Positions 10,309-19,316 of a stretch of DNA of 37,964 bases are shown here, in pieces. Position 1 is the first letter of the stretch; every line of letters starts with the position of its first letter. The notes below the pieces were generated by a model. That model ran no database searches. It was given only the letters and a program-made list of their open reading frames with translations, and had not been told where the DNA came from. This DNA is from Bacteroidia bacterium (GTDB taxonomy: Bacteria; Bacteroidota; Bacteroidia; Bacteroidales; Rikenellaceae): NCBI GenBank assembly GCA_025999315.1, contig BNXD01000010.1, forward strand, positions 1-37,964, read 5' to 3'. Made by a program: the position numbers and the translations under genes.

Positions 10309-10316
10309 TATTTTTG
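10309..10316 (+). promoter_or_regulatory. candidate -7 promoter box for the TPR-ribH pair
   Basis: TATTTTTG fits TAnnTTTG and lies 27 bases before the TPR gene's ATG at 10344, in the divergent gap with recF. Support is limited to motif and position. Confidence 0.45.
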
Positions 10317-10343
10317 TGGACGTTTTATAAAAATACGGCTTTT

Positions 10344-11048
10344 ATGACTACCCAGAAGAATGCCCGGCACGAGGCAACCAAAGCTCCCGAGGAGGCCATC
10401 GGTTCGACTATCAGCAAGATAGACTTTTTCTTTGAGAAGAACGCCAAAGCGCTTGTTGCTGTGCTCGTTATGATTGTTGTGGCTGTCGGGGGATATTTCA
10501 GCTACAAATATCTCTATGCTCAGCCTCGCAGCCAGAAAGCGGCCGACATGATCTATGTTGCCGAGCAGCAGTTTGCCATCGATTCGTTCGCCCTTGCGCT
10601 GAACGGCGACGGCAACAACGCCGGTTTCCTTCAGGTGATCGACAAGTATGGCTCGACGCCTCAGGGCAACGTGGCCCGTCACTACGCCGGGGTGTGCTAT
10701 CTTCGCATGGGCGATCTGGACAATGCGATGCGCTATCTGTCGGCCTACGAACACTCGGGAGGCATACCGGCGCGGATGATCACCTCTCAGAACTATGGCC
10801 TGCAGGGCGACGTGCTCTCACAGAGGGGCGAATATGCCGCCGCCGCCGCCAAATACAGAGAGGCTGTCGATGCTTCGGACAACTCGCTGACCACACCCTA
10901 CTATCTGCGCAAGCTTGGTCTGATGTACACGCTGACCTCACAGCGCGACGAGGCTGTCGCCGCCTATGAGCGCATCCAGAGGGAATATCCCTCCAGTATG
11001 GAGGCGCGCGACATCGACAAATATATCGGCGAGGCGCAGCAACAGTAA
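10344..11048 (+). CDS. membrane-anchored tetratricopeptide-repeat protein
   Basis: A cytoplasmic N-terminus of about 28 residues is followed by one membrane helix (about residues 31-50, ALVAVLVMIVVAVGGYFSY) and a periplasmic TPR region. The repeats are recognisable from patterns such as GVCYLRMGDLDNAMRYLSAY and YEAL-like AAAKYREAVDASDNS, ending RDEAVAAYERIQREYPSS. The architecture resembles the YfgM/TPR_21 group of envelope proteins. I take the ATG at 10344 (MTTQKNARHEATK); an earlier in-frame ATG at 10314 falls on the promoter box. Pairing with ribH downstream is, to my knowledge, common in Bacteroidota. The exact role is unknown. Confidence 0.85.
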   Translation: MTTQKNARHEATKAPEEAIGSTISKIDFFFEKNAKALVAVLVMIVVAVGGYFSYKYLYAQPRSQKAADMIYVAEQQFAIDSFALALNGDGNNAGFLQVIDKYGSTPQGNVARHYAGVCYLRMGDLDNAMRYLSAYEHSGGIPARMITSQNYGLQGDVLSQRGEYAAAAAKYREAVDASDNSLTTPYYLRKLGLMYTLTSQRDEAVAAYERIQREYPSSMEARDIDKYIGEAQQQ

Positions 11049-11071
11049 CCCCCGTCTCCGTATCTGCGACA

Positions 11072-11584
11072 ATGGCTACCAAAAACCTTTCGGTTCGTTA
11101 TACTTTGCCTTCGGCGGCGAGGATGCGTTTCGGGATCGTTGTTTCCGAATGGAACGGCGAGGTCACCGAAAAGCTCCTCGACGGGGCTATCCGTGTGCTG
11201 ACCAGGGCGGGCTGCGACATCGGCAGCATCATGGTCAAACGGGTGCCGGGAGCGTTCGAGTTGCCGCTCGGGGCGCAGTTTTTTGCCGAATACACCGATG
11301 TGGACGCAGTCATCGCGCTGGGTTGCGTCATACAGGGCGAGACGCCCCATTTCGACTACGTCTGCCAGGGGGCTACACAGGGGATCACCCAGCTGGCCAT
11401 AAACTGGAACATGCCCGTGGCTTTCGGTCTGCTGACGGTCGACAACCTCCAGCAGGCCCTCGACCGCGCCGACGGACAACTGGGCAACAAGGGCGAGGAG
11501 GCCGCCGCGACGGCCATACGGATGGTCGCCCTGCAGATCGAGATGGAGGAGAGCTCCGAACGACCGGTCGTCGCGGTCAATTAG
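11072..11584 (+). CDS. ribH: 6,7-dimethyl-8-ribityllumazine synthase
   Basis: RibH condenses 5-amino-6-ribitylaminouracil with 3,4-dihydroxybutanone 4-phosphate in the penultimate step of riboflavin synthesis, usually as an icosahedral shell. The 170 residues show VVSEWNGEVTEKLLDGA (substrate pocket), VPGAFELPLGAQ, DAVIALGCVIQGETPHFDYV and PVAFGLLTVDN, all typical of lumazine synthases. It follows the TPR gene after 23 bases, so it is presumably in the same operon; no other rib gene is in the window. Confidence 0.96.
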   Translation: MATKNLSVRYTLPSAARMRFGIVVSEWNGEVTEKLLDGAIRVLTRAGCDIGSIMVKRVPGAFELPLGAQFFAEYTDVDAVIALGCVIQGETPHFDYVCQGATQGITQLAINWNMPVAFGLLTVDNLQQALDRADGQLGNKGEEAAATAIRMVALQIEMEESSERPVVAVN

Positions 11585-11728
11585 GACCGGGAGATTTTTG
11601 AGGGGTCGGGGCGGGAGATTTTTGAGAGGGGCTTGTTGTGTATTTAAACGATTGGTTAAAACGTGCACGGCGGGTTGAGATAGATTTTTGTGCTGCGCGT
11701 GCGTTGCGTACGTTGCGAGATTCTTTGG

Positions 11729-11762
11729 CGAGGCTGTCCGGTTCGGGCGGCCTCGTTTTTTT
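11729..11762 (+). terminator. intrinsic terminator downstream of ribH
   Basis: CGAGG-CTGTCC pairs with GGGCGG-CCTCG (11-bp stem with G-T wobbles, loop about 5 bases), followed by seven T. It lies 145 bases after the ribH stop and probably ends the TPR-ribH transcript. Confidence 0.75.
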
Positions 11763-11788
11763 ATGATGATGGCGGGACGGAGCTACCC

Positions 11789-11845
11789 GGCGCTTCTCGA
11801 CTAAGGAGTGAGTGCGGAGGCGAGTTTACTCGCAACTCTGCCGAG
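11789..11845 (+). repeat. 57-bp dispersed repeat with a GCGAG/CTCGC hairpin, copy 1
   Basis: Begins GGCGCTTCTCGACTAAGGAG and ends ACTCTGCCGAG; the middle forms GCGAG-TTTA-CTCGC. A near-identical copy lies at 12425-12481 and a degraded fragment of its first half at about 12838-12860. No coding function is apparent. Confidence 0.75.
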
Positions 11846-11909
11846 GTGCGAATCAACGCTCGCAGCGGGAGCTTAAGGCTGCTTGCAAACTACGGCCCCA
11901 CGATCGACA

Positions 11910-12012
11910 ACCTGTTTTTTCGACTCCCTCGCCCGGCAGTGGCTTTTAGCCGCTGCCGGGGCGAGGGAGTCGGCAGTTTTGGCGGGCAAAACCGCAAGAT
12001 GAAGCCAATATG
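11910..12012 (-). repeat. REP-like double-hairpin element, orientation 2
   Basis: Inverted counterpart of 8268-8372. A long hairpin spans 11921-11972: CGACTCCCTCGCCCGGCAG pairs with its complement ending GAGGGAGTCG, with one bulge and a TTTTA loop. The smaller hairpin GCAGTTTTG-GCGGG-CAAAACCGC follows, then the complement of the AGCTTCATTTT flank. Conserved stems and conserved flanks in both orientations point to a dispersed element rather than a local terminator. Confidence 0.75.
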
Positions 12013-12050
12013 AGAAATATTGTCATTGCGGCTCGCACAATAGTGCACAG

Positions 12051-12152
12051 CCGCAGCCACGTTCTTGTGTTTTTGGGCGGAGGGCTGCAGTCTGTCGTCG
12101 TTCGCGTCGGAGTCTGCGGCCCCAGAAGTTGCTGTTTCGTTTGCGGGCCGCA
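12051..12152 (+). repeat. 102-bp direct repeat, copy 1, joined head-to-head to a structured-repeat copy
   Basis: From CCGCAGCCACGTTCTTGTGT to TTTGCGGGCCGCA this matches 12689-12789 with about one single-base indel and one substitution. Its first 40 bases are the inverted form of the structured GC-rich family, and the direct form follows at 12152-12295, so 12051-12280 is a large imperfect inverted repeat. Confidence 0.8.
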
Positions 12153-12295
12153 GACGGCGGTGGGCTGCCTGCGGACATTGATCCCGATGCCGTAAGGCGA
12201 GGGCGTGCTGACAATATTCTGCAGCCCTCCGCCCAAAAAGCGCAGAGTGTGGCTGCGGGCTGCGCGGCTCTGCGAGCCGCAACGAGACCGCCCCA
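12152..12295 (+). repeat. GC-rich structured dispersed repeat, further copy
   Basis: Contains CAGACGGCGGTGGGCTG, GATGCCGTAAGGCGAGGGC, GTGCTGACAATATTCTGCAG and GCAGAGTGTGGCTGCGGGCT, the same order of blocks as at 8445-8560. It ends in GCGGCTCTGCGAGCCGC, a 7-bp hairpin, and lacks the AAGCAGCGTTTTAT tail. The rest to 12424 has no recognisable gene. Confidence 0.75.
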
Positions 12296-12424
12296 ATCGC
12301 CCCGCAGGGGCGAAGTAATCCCGGCATTGAACCACCCGTCGCTTACCGCCAGTCGGTTTCTCGCTCTTTTTGGCGGCAAACGACGCTAAGCCGAGCGCCA
12401 TCGAACTTGCTCGATAATGGCCGG

Positions 12425-12481
12425 GGCGCTTCTCGACGAAGGAGTGAGTGCAGAGGCGAGCTTACTCGCAACTCTGCCGAG
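12425..12481 (+). repeat. 57-bp dispersed repeat, copy 2
   Basis: Matches 11789-11845 with about four differences and the same GCGAG...CTCGC hairpin. Between here and 12688 no gene is visible. Confidence 0.75.
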
Positions 12482-12688
12482 CGAGGAATGCGAGCGTCTC
12501 TCTGCTCGCCAACATCAGGAAGAGAACGGATCGTCTTCTTGATCGAGTTAACTTTCCGAGCGTCTTTTTGCGAGCCAAAAAGAGCCGCCCCGCGCGTAGC
12601 GGTCTCGGTAGATTTTGGACAGCGGCTAAACTTTCAAGGTCTATGGCAGAACCGTGCCTGTTTTTCGGCTTCGTAGAGGCCGGCCCGG

Positions 12689-12789
12689 CCGCAGCCACGT
12701 TCTTGTGTTTTGGGCGGAGGGCTGCAGTCTGTCGTCGTTCGCGTCGGAGCCTGCGGCCCCAGAAGTTGCTGTTTCGTTTGCGGGCCGCA
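12689..12789 (+). repeat. 102-bp direct repeat, copy 2
   Basis: Second copy of 12051-12152. It is preceded by an inverted GTAGAGGCCGG hairpin fragment of the structured family (about 12674-12690). From 12790 to 12966 only degraded repeat fragments are seen. Confidence 0.8.
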
Positions 12790-12966
12790 CCGGATACCAA
12801 ACCGAGAGCAGAGCTACGCCCTGCATGAAGTTCTGCCGAGGCGCTTCTCGACGAACGAAATACGCTCGGGCTAATCCTTCGCTTGCTACGAGCTGCAAAA
12901 CTAAACCCAAATGAGCCTGATATTCACTTGTTTTAACCGACACAGAAGCCCGGCTTCCGCAAAACG

Positions 12967-14058
12967 CTACTCCCTCGGCCGGTAGAGCTGATCTCTGAGG
13001 CGGGGTGTGAAGCCGGCTTCGCGGATGGCCGTCTGCATGCCTGCGGCGTCGAAACTGTCGGAGGCCCCCGCCGCACTGACCACATTCTCCTCGATCATGA
13101 TCGAACCCATGTCGTTGGCCCCGCTGTGCAGGGCGATTTGCGCGGTGGGTTTGCCCACGGTGAGCCACGATGCCTGAATGTTGCGGATGTTGTTGAGCAC
13201 CAGGCGCGAAATGGCAATGATGCGCAGATACTCTACGGGCGAGAAGCGCGTGCGGACGCCTTCGCTCTCGAGAGGGGTGCCCCGGCTGCGGAATATCCAC
13301 GGTATGAAGGCGATAAATCCGTAATGTCCCTCGGGACGGCGCGCCTGCAGCTCGCGCAGTTTGACCAGGTGCTCGATCCTTTGGCGCGGCGTCTCCACAT
13401 GGCCGTACATCATGGTCGCCGAGGTGGGCAGGTTCATGCGATGGGCCTGAGCCATCACCTCGAGCCAGCTGTCGACGCCCGGTTTGGCGGGCGAGATACG
13501 TCGCCGAACATCGTCGTCGAGGATTTCGGCCCCGGCGCCTGGCAACGAGTCGAGCCCGGCAGAGACCAGCCGTTCGAGGACGGTTGTCGTGTCGAGGTGC
13601 GAGATACGTGCGATATGGGCCACTTCCGGCGCCCCCAGAGCGTGCAGCCGGACCTGGGGATAGAGCCGTTTCAGTTCGCGGAAGAGCTCTTCGTAGAAGG
13701 TGATGTCCAATCCGGGGTGCAAACCTCCCTGCAGCAGCAGCTGATCGCCGCCCAGGGCGAGCATGGCGTCGATCTTTTGGCAATATTGCTCGATGGTCGT
13801 GATGGTTGCGCGGTCGCGTTCGGCGGGGCGGCAGTGGAAGTTGCAGAACCGGCAGCCGCTGATGCAGACGTTGGTGATGTTGACGTTGCGGTCTATCTGC
13901 CAGGTGACCACCCCCGGATCGTCCACCATCCGGTGGCGCAAGGCATCGGCCGCCGCCGCAAGCTCCTCCAGCGGGGCATGAAGGTAGAGCTCCAGCGCCC
14001 GCTCGACGTCGAGCGCCTCGCCATCGAGCGCCTTTCGGTATAATTCGTCGTGTGTCAT
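12967..14058 (-). CDS. mqnC: dehypoxanthine futalosine cyclase (radical SAM)
   Basis: MqnC cyclises dehypoxanthine futalosine in the futalosine route to menaquinone. The 363 residues carry the radical-SAM cluster motif C65-x3-C69-x2-C72 (NVCISGCRFC) and family signatures GLDSLPGAGAEIL, ISPAKPGVDSWLEVM, TSATMMYGHVETPRQRIEHL, FIPWIFRSRGTPL, NIQASWLTVGK and ANDMGSIMIEENVVSAAGA. These fit MqnC better than MqnE or CofG/CofH. It lies 96 bases downstream of the ferredoxin gene on the same strand, with a hairpin terminator between. No other mqn gene is in the window. Confidence 0.94.
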   Translation of the reverse strand: MTHDELYRKALDGEALDVERALELYLHAPLEELAAAADALRHRMVDDPGVVTWQIDRNVNITNVCISGCRFCNFHCRPAERDRATITTIEQYCQKIDAMLALGGDQLLLQGGLHPGLDITFYEELFRELKRLYPQVRLHALGAPEVAHIARISHLDTTTVLERLVSAGLDSLPGAGAEILDDDVRRRISPAKPGVDSWLEVMAQAHRMNLPTSATMMYGHVETPRQRIEHLVKLRELQARRPEGHYGFIAFIPWIFRSRGTPLESEGVRTRFSPVEYLRIIAISRLVLNNIRNIQASWLTVGKPTAQIALHSGANDMGSIMIEENVVSAAGASDSFDAAGMQTAIREAGFTPRLRDQLYRPRE

Positions 14059-14069
14059 ACATTATATAT

Positions 14070-14100
14070 ATAAATAACGCCCTCCCGTCGGGGAGGGCGT
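14070..14100 (-). terminator. hairpin terminator between the ferredoxin gene and mqnC
   Basis: A perfect 10-bp stem (ACGCCCTCCC / GGGAGGGCGT, loop GTCG) at 14077-14100 is followed on the minus strand by TTATTTATATA. It would end or attenuate the ferredoxin transcript before mqnC. The T-run is interrupted by A, so read-through into mqnC is possible. Confidence 0.7.
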
Positions 14101-14154
14101 CAGGAGTAGAGAGACCGGCCGCACCTGGCCCCGGTTGAGGGCCCGATGTGCAAC

Positions 14155-14325
14155 TTACGCCGGAATGATAGCCTCTACGGGGCACACGCCGGCACACGAG
14201 CCACAATCGGTGCAGGCAGAAGGATCGATGGAATAAACGTCGCCCGGCGATATTGCCTCTACGGGGCACTCGTCGATACAGGTTCCACAGGCTGTACAGA
14301 CGTCTTCCTGAATTTTATAAGCCAT
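14155..14325 (-). CDS. 2[4Fe-4S] ferredoxin
   Basis: A small electron carrier. The 56 residues from ATG 14323-14325 (MAYKIQEDVCTACGTC) hold two complete cluster motifs, CTACGTCIDECP and CTDCGSCAGVCP, i.e. two CxxCxxCxxxCP sets in the usual clostridial-type spacing. An upstream in-frame ATG would add 15 residues that overlap the promoter box, so I reject it. It could supply electrons to the neighbouring radical-SAM enzyme MqnC, but this is inference from adjacency. Confidence 0.93.
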   Translation of the reverse strand: MAYKIQEDVCTACGTCIDECPVEAISPGDVYSIDPSACTDCGSCAGVCPVEAIIPA

Positions 14326-14350
14326 TTTTTGAGATTTTAGAAATGCAGCA

Positions 14351-14358
14351 CAAATATA
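14351..14358 (-). promoter_or_regulatory. candidate -7 promoter box for the ferredoxin gene
   Basis: TATATTTG on the minus strand matches TAnnTTTG and ends 25 bases before the ferredoxin ATG. A TTG about 22 bases further upstream could serve as a weak -33 element. Confidence 0.5.
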
Positions 14359-14585
14359 AGTAATCTTCAACTATTTGTTGCAATGATTTTTCGCCGGTAT
14401 TTCTTTTTTTCGCTCTCCCGGACAGAAAAACACCATATCTAATCGCGATGCAACAGGCTGGATATTTTGTGATTTATGTCGCCGAAACAAATTTAACATA
14501 GCCGCAAACTATGCTTTTCAAAAAGCAATAGAAAAAAATCATGATCAAAATCGGGCTTCGGGGCAAAAAAAAGTGCAACAAACAG

Positions 14586-14614
14586 TTGGCGAAAAGAAAA
14601 TTTGCGTACATTTG
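14586..14614 (+). promoter_or_regulatory. promoter of the ribosomal supercluster
   Basis: TTGG at 14586 and TACATTTG at 14607-14614 give a -33/-7 pair with about 18-bp spacing, close to the Bacteroidota TTTG/TAnnTTTG consensus. It leaves a leader of about 150 bases before rpsL, which contains two similar blocks (GAGGGTGTTAGGTGTGCC and GAGGATGTCAGATGTATCC). This is the only convincing promoter I see for the cluster. Confidence 0.65.
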
Positions 14615-14771
14615 CACTCCCTTAACACGCGGGAACGGGCCGCAAAATAGCGAGATGGTCAGATGAATTTGTTGAGGGAGAGGGTGTTAGGTGTGCCCAA
14701 AGTTAGGAGAGAGGATGTCAGATGTATCCTGAAGAAGAGTGTTAAATATATAAAATAACAAACAACAAGAG

Positions 14772-15170
<399 letters not shown>

Positions 15171-15264
15171 CGCCCTATCAGGAAGAGCGGACAGACAGTC
15201 CGCAGAGGAAAGGAAAGGAGCGTAATACAACGAGTAGAGAGATTTTTATAAATAATTTGCAACA

Positions 15265-15741
15265 ATGAGAAAAGCAAAGCCTAAAAAGCGAATTCTGCTT
15301 CCGGATCCCAAGTTCTCCGATGTGCTTGTGACAAGGTTCGTCAATAACCTTATGCTGGACGGAAAGAAGAGTATTGCCTACACAATATTTTACGATGCGC
15401 TGGATATTGTGGGCGAGAAGTTGAAAGACGCGGACAAGGCACCCCTCGAAATCTGGAAACAGGCCCTGGACAACATCACCCCCCAGGTCGAGGTCAAGTC
15501 CCGCCGTGTGGGCGGGGCCACCTTTCAGGTGCCGATGGAGGTACGTCCCGAGCGCAAGGTCTCCATATCGATGAAGAACCTTGTGCTCTACTCGCGCAAA
15601 CGCGCAGGCCGTTCGATGGCCGAGAAGCTCTCGGCCGAGATACTCGCCGCCTACAACCAGGAGGGCGCCGCCTACAAACGCAAGGAGGAGATGCACCGCA
15701 TGGCCGAGGCCAACAAGGCGTTCGCACACTTCAGAGTGTAA
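15265..15741 (+). CDS. rpsG: 30S ribosomal protein S7
   Basis: S7 nucleates assembly of the 30S head and contacts the E-site tRNA. The 158 residues ([19 protein letters not shown] at the start, [14 protein letters not shown] at the end) are full length and contain [19 protein letters not shown]. It lies 94 bases after rpsL and 30 before fusA, as expected for a str operon. Confidence 0.98.
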   Translation: MRKAKPKKRILLPDPKFSDVLVTRFVNNLMLDGKKSIAYTIFYDALDIVGEKLKDADKAPLEIWKQALDNITPQVEVKSRRVGGATFQVPMEVRPERKVSISMKNLVLYSRKRAGRSMAEKLSAEILAAYNQEGAAYKRKEEMHRMAEANKAFAHFRV

Positions 15742-15771
15742 CATACTATAGAGACCGAGGAAGAATAATTT

Positions 15772-17889
15772 ATGGCAAGAGACCTTAAATATACGCGCAA
15801 CATCGGCATCATGGCTCACATCGATGCCGGCAAGACCACCACATCCGAGCGTATCCTTTTCTACACGGGCAAGACCCACAAGATAGGAGAGGTGCACGAA
15901 GGCGCCGCTACGATGGACTGGATGGTGCAGGAGCAGGAGCGAGGCATAACCATCACCTCGGCCGCTACCACTGCCTTCTGGAAATACAAAGACCAGACCT
16001 ACCAGATCAATATCATCGACACCCCGGGCCACGTCGATTTCACCGTCGAGGTGGAGCGTTCGTTGCGTGTGCTGGACGGAGCGGTGGCTACGTTCTGCGC
16101 CGTGGGCGGTGTTGAGCCCCAGTCGGAGACGGTGTGGCGTCAGGCCGACAAGTACGGCGTGCCCCGCATAGGATATGTCAACAAGATGGACCGCACGGGG
16201 GCCGACTTTCTGAGCGTCTGCGCCCAGATCAAGGAACGTCTGGGGGCCAACGCGGTGCCCATCACGTTGCCCATCGGTTCGGAAGACAAGTTCGAGGGAG
16301 TGATAGACCTTATATACAACAGGGCTCTGGTCTATGACGACGCCAAAAAGCAGGAGCTGGTCAACTATACCTATCAGGATGTTCCCGCCCATATGAAAGC
16401 CGAGGTCGACCAGGCGCGCGCCCAGTTGATAGAGGAGGCTGCTTCGGTGGACGATGCCCTGATGGAGAAGTTCTTCGACGATCCCGACTCGATCACCCCC
16501 GACGAGATCATCGCCGCTCTGCGCCAGGCTACCATTCAGATCAAGATCATACCCATGCTGTGCGGCTCGTCGTTCAAGAACAAGGGCGTTCAGCTGCTGC
16601 TCGACTATGTGATGGCTCTGTTGCCTTCGCCTCTGGATGTGAGCGCGATCATCGGCATGAACCCCAAGACCGCCGAGGAGATCGACCGCAAGCCGGTCGC
16701 TTCGGACCCATTTTGCGCTCTGGCTTTCAAGATCGCCACCGATCCCTTCGTGGGTCGTCTGGCCTTCATACGCGCCTACTCGGGCCGTCTCGACGCGGGC
16801 AGCTATGTGCTCAACAGCCGTTCGGACAAGAAGGAGCGCATAAGCCGTCTCTATCAGATGCACGCCAACAAGCAGAACCCCATAGAGTTCGTCGAGGCGG
16901 GCGACATTTGCGCCGTGGTCGGTTTCAAGGATGTACGCACGGGCGACACGCTCTGCGCCGAGAACTCTCCGATAGTACTCGAGTCGATGACCTTCCCCGA
17001 GCCGGTGATAGGTATCGCCGTCGAGCCAAAGACGCAGAAGGACCTCGACAAGCTGGGCATCGCGCTGGGCAAGCTGGCCGAGGAGGATCCCACCTTCACG
17101 GTGAAGACCGATCCCGACAGTGGCCAGACGGTCATCAGCGGCATGGGCGAGTTGCACCTGGAGATCATCGTCGACCGCCTCAAACGCGAGTTCGGCGTGG
17201 AGATCAGTCAGGGCGCTCCGCAGGTCAACTACAAGGAGGCGCTTACGGGCGCCTATCACCATCGCGAGGTGTTCAAGAAACAGACCGGCGGTCGCGGTAA
17301 GTTTGCCGATATTGTGTTCGATATAGGTCCTGCCGAGGAGGGCGTCGAAGGGCTGGTGTTTGTCGATCAGGTCAAGGGAGGCAACATTCCCCGCGAGTAT
17401 ATCCCCTCGGTCCAGAAAGGTTTCGCCGCCGCCATGTCCAACGGTCCGCTGGCAGGGTTCGGGATGGACTCGATGAAGGTTACGCTGCTCGACGGATCGT
17501 TCCACCCGGTGGACTCCGACTCGCTGTCGTTCGAGATATGCGCCCGCAACGGCTACCGCAACGCAGCCCAGAAGGCCAAACCGGTCATCAAGGAGCCTGT
17601 CATGTCGGTGGAGGTGGTTACCCCCGAGGAGAACATGGGCGACATCATCGGCGATCTGAACAAACGTCGCGGTCAGATAGCAGGCATGGAGCAGAAAGGC
17701 ACCGCCCGTGTGGTGAAGGCCAAGGTGCCCCTGTCGGAGATGTTCGGTTATGTGACAGTGCTGCGTACCATATCGTCGGGCCGCGCCACGTCGTCGATGG
17801 AGTTTTCGCACTACGACGAGGTTACGGCAACGCTCGCCAAAGAGATAGTCGAAAAGTCGGGCGGCAACAAACACCACGAGCTCGAGTAA
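15772..17889 (+). CDS. fusA: elongation factor G
   Basis: EF-G is the GTPase that drives translocation and, with RRF, ribosome recycling. The 705 residues show the G1 P-loop [10 protein letters not shown] (15-24), the switch-I segment [13 protein letters not shown]3 DTPGHVDF and G4 NKMD, followed by domains II-V including [18 protein letters not shown]. It is full length. tuf is not downstream, which is the usual Bacteroidota arrangement. After the stop, a 321-bp purine-rich spacer precedes rpsJ. Confidence 0.98.
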   Translation: MARDLKYTRNIGIMAHIDAGKTTTSERILFYTGKTHKIGEVHEGAATMDWMVQEQERGITITSAATTAFWKYKDQTYQINIIDTPGHVDFTVEVERSLRVLDGAVATFCAVGGVEPQSETVWRQADKYGVPRIGYVNKMDRTGADFLSVCAQIKERLGANAVPITLPIGSEDKFEGVIDLIYNRALVYDDAKKQELVNYTYQDVPAHMKAEVDQARAQLIEEAASVDDALMEKFFDDPDSITPDEIIAALRQATIQIKIIPMLCGSSFKNKGVQLLLDYVMALLPSPLDVSAIIGMNPKTAEEIDRKPVASDPFCALAFKIATDPFVGRLAFIRAYSGRLDAGSYVLNSRSDKKERISRLYQMHANKQNPIEFVEAGDICAVVGFKDVRTGDTLCAENSPIVLESMTFPEPVIGIAVEPKTQKDLDKLGIALGKLAEEDPTFTVKTDPDSGQTVISGMGELHLEIIVDRLKREFGVEISQGAPQVNYKEALTGAYHHREVFKKQTGGRGKFADIVFDIGPAEEGVEGLVFVDQVKGGNIPREYIPSVQKGFAAAMSNGPLAGFGMDSMKVTLLDGSFHPVDSDSLSFEICARNGYRNAAQKAKPVIKEPVMSVEVVTPEENMGDIIGDLNKRRGQIAGMEQKGTARVVKAKVPLSEMFGYVTVLRTISSGRATSSMEFSHYDEVTATLAKEIVEKSGGNKHHELE

Positions 17890-18190
17890 GGGCCGAAGGG
17901 CTGAGAGAGGGGCCGAGAAAGGGGCCGAAAGAGAGGGGGGAGTTGAGAGAGGAGAAGAGTTGAGGCGGGGGGAGAGAGAGAAAGGGAGCGGGAGAAGAGA
18001 AGAGGAGAGAGGTTGAGGAGGGGAAGAGAGAGGGGGAGTTGAGAGGGAGCGGGAGAAGAGGGAAGAGAGAGGGGGAGGTGAGAGGGAGCGGGAGAGAGAG
18101 TTGAGGAGGAGAGAGAACGGAGAGGGAGAGCCGAAGTCGAAGCGGTGAGGTGGTACGGAAGGCGAACACAGGAAGGCCCGAAAAAGCAGA
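17890..18190 (+). repeat. GA-rich low-complexity spacer between fusA and rpsJ
   Basis: Almost entirely G and A on the sense strand from about 17895 to 18150, with imperfect internal repetition of blocks such as GTTGAGAGGGAGCGGGAGAA (near 18038, with related forms near 18077 and 18096). No gene, promoter box or hairpin is visible. Long minus-strand frames here are low-complexity Ser/Leu/Pro artefacts of the C/T-rich complement. Confidence 0.8.
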
Positions 18191-18210
18191 ATAGAGAAAA
18201 AATAACAGAT

Positions 18211-18516
18211 ATGAGCCAGAAAATCAGAATCAAACTCAAATCTTACGATCACAACCTGGTTGACAAGTCGGCCGAGAAGATCGTCAAGACGGTGAAGACC
18301 ACCGGCGCGGTGGTCAGCGGTCCGATCCCTCTGCCCACGCAGAAGAAGATATTCACGGTCAACCGCTCGACCTTCGTCAACAAAAAGGCCAGAGAGCAGT
18401 TCCAGCTGGCGACCTTCAAACGCATCCTCGACATCTACAGCTCTACGCCCAAGACGATCGATGCGCTGATGAAGTTGGAGTTGCCTTCGGGTGTGGAGGT
18501 AGAGATCAAAGTGTGA
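18211..18516 (+). CDS. rpsJ: 30S ribosomal protein S10
   Basis: S10 is part of the 30S head and doubles as NusE in transcription antitermination. The 101-residue product starts [20 protein letters not shown] and ends [11 protein letters not shown]; full length. I take the ATG at 18211, because the open frame upstream (from 18145) is continuation of the GA-rich spacer. It heads the S10 section; rplC follows after 180 bases. Confidence 0.98.
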   Translation: MSQKIRIKLKSYDHNLVDKSAEKIVKTVKTTGAVVSGPIPLPTQKKIFTVNRSTFVNKKAREQFQLATFKRILDIYSSTPKTIDALMKLELPSGVEVEIKV

Positions 18517-18696
18517 CCGGGGCCGTTACGAGGCCGGAGCAGCAGGGTTTGCGCGGAGTTGGAAGTGGCGTTTGCCGCAGGTAAACGACCGTTTCGGCGA
18601 CGGAGCATATGGCGCAACACCCTCGGTTGGACCCTGTGTGTCCAACAATATGACGATTTGCCAAACAGAATTTGTTTCACCCTTTTTATAACGAAC
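18517..18696 (+). other. rpsJ-rplC spacer with a small hairpin
   Basis: This 180-base gap holds no gene. GTTGGAC-CCTGTGT-GTCCAAC at 18626-18646 forms a 7-bp perfect stem about 50 bases before rplC. There is no T-run after it, so it is not an intrinsic terminator. A regulatory role in S10-section expression is possible but unsupported. Confidence 0.4.
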
Positions 18697-19314
18697 ATGT
18701 CAGGACTTATTGGAAAAAAAATCGGAATGACATCCGTTTTCGGTGCCGACGGTAAAAATATACCGTGCACCGTTATTGAAGCCGGTCCCTGTGTTGTCAC
18801 GCAAATAAAAACCCTCGAGAAGGATGGATACTCGGCGGTTCAGATTGCCTATGACGAGAAACGAGAGAAAAACACCACCGGCAGTTTGATAGGCCACTTC
18901 AAAAAGGCGGCTACTACGCCCAAACGCCGTGTGGCCGAGTTCGCCTCCTTCGAGAAGGAGCTCAGTCTGGGCGACGTGGTTACCCTCGACATCTTCGAGG
19001 ATGACGATTGGGTCGACGTAACGGGCATATCGAAAGGCAAGGGTTTTCAGGGCGTTGTCAAACGCCACGGCTTCGGCGGCGTAGGCGGCCAGACCCACGG
19101 CCAGCACAACCGCCAGCGCAAACCCGGTTCGATGGGCGCGTCGAGCTACCCCTCGAGGGTGCTGCCCGGCAAAAGGCTGCCCGGACGTACCGGCGGTGAG
19201 CAGGTTAAGGTGCTTAACCTGAGGATACTGAAGAAAATTCCCGAAAACAACCTGCTCTTGGTGAAAGGTTCGATCCCGGGTGCCAAAGGCTCTTACCTCT
19301 TAATCGAAGACTAA
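18697..19314 (+). CDS. rplC: 50S ribosomal protein L3
   Basis: L3 is an early 50S assembly protein whose loop reaches the peptidyl-transferase centre. The 205 residues from ATG 18697 ([16 protein letters not shown]) contain the tip-loop segment [17 protein letters not shown] and end [16 protein letters not shown]. An open frame upstream to 18559 adds unrelated sequence and is not used. Two bases separate it from rplD. Confidence 0.98.
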   Translation: MSGLIGKKIGMTSVFGADGKNIPCTVIEAGPCVVTQIKTLEKDGYSAVQIAYDEKREKNTTGSLIGHFKKAATTPKRRVAEFASFEKELSLGDVVTLDIFEDDDWVDVTGISKGKGFQGVVKRHGFGGVGGQTHGQHNRQRKPGSMGASSYPSRVLPGKRLPGRTGGEQVKVLNLRILKKIPENNLLLVKGSIPGAKGSYLLIED

Positions 19315-19316
19315 CC

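Noticed and set aside
12641..14269. 542-residue minus-strand frame overlapping mqnC
   Set aside because: It is in a different frame from MqnC, which has complete radical-SAM motifs, and it runs through the repeats downstream.
15178..18252. 1024-residue minus-strand frame across rpsG, fusA and the GA-rich spacer
   Set aside because: It lies antisense to highly conserved genes and its start is a low-complexity Ser/Leu/Pro stretch from the C/T-rich complement.
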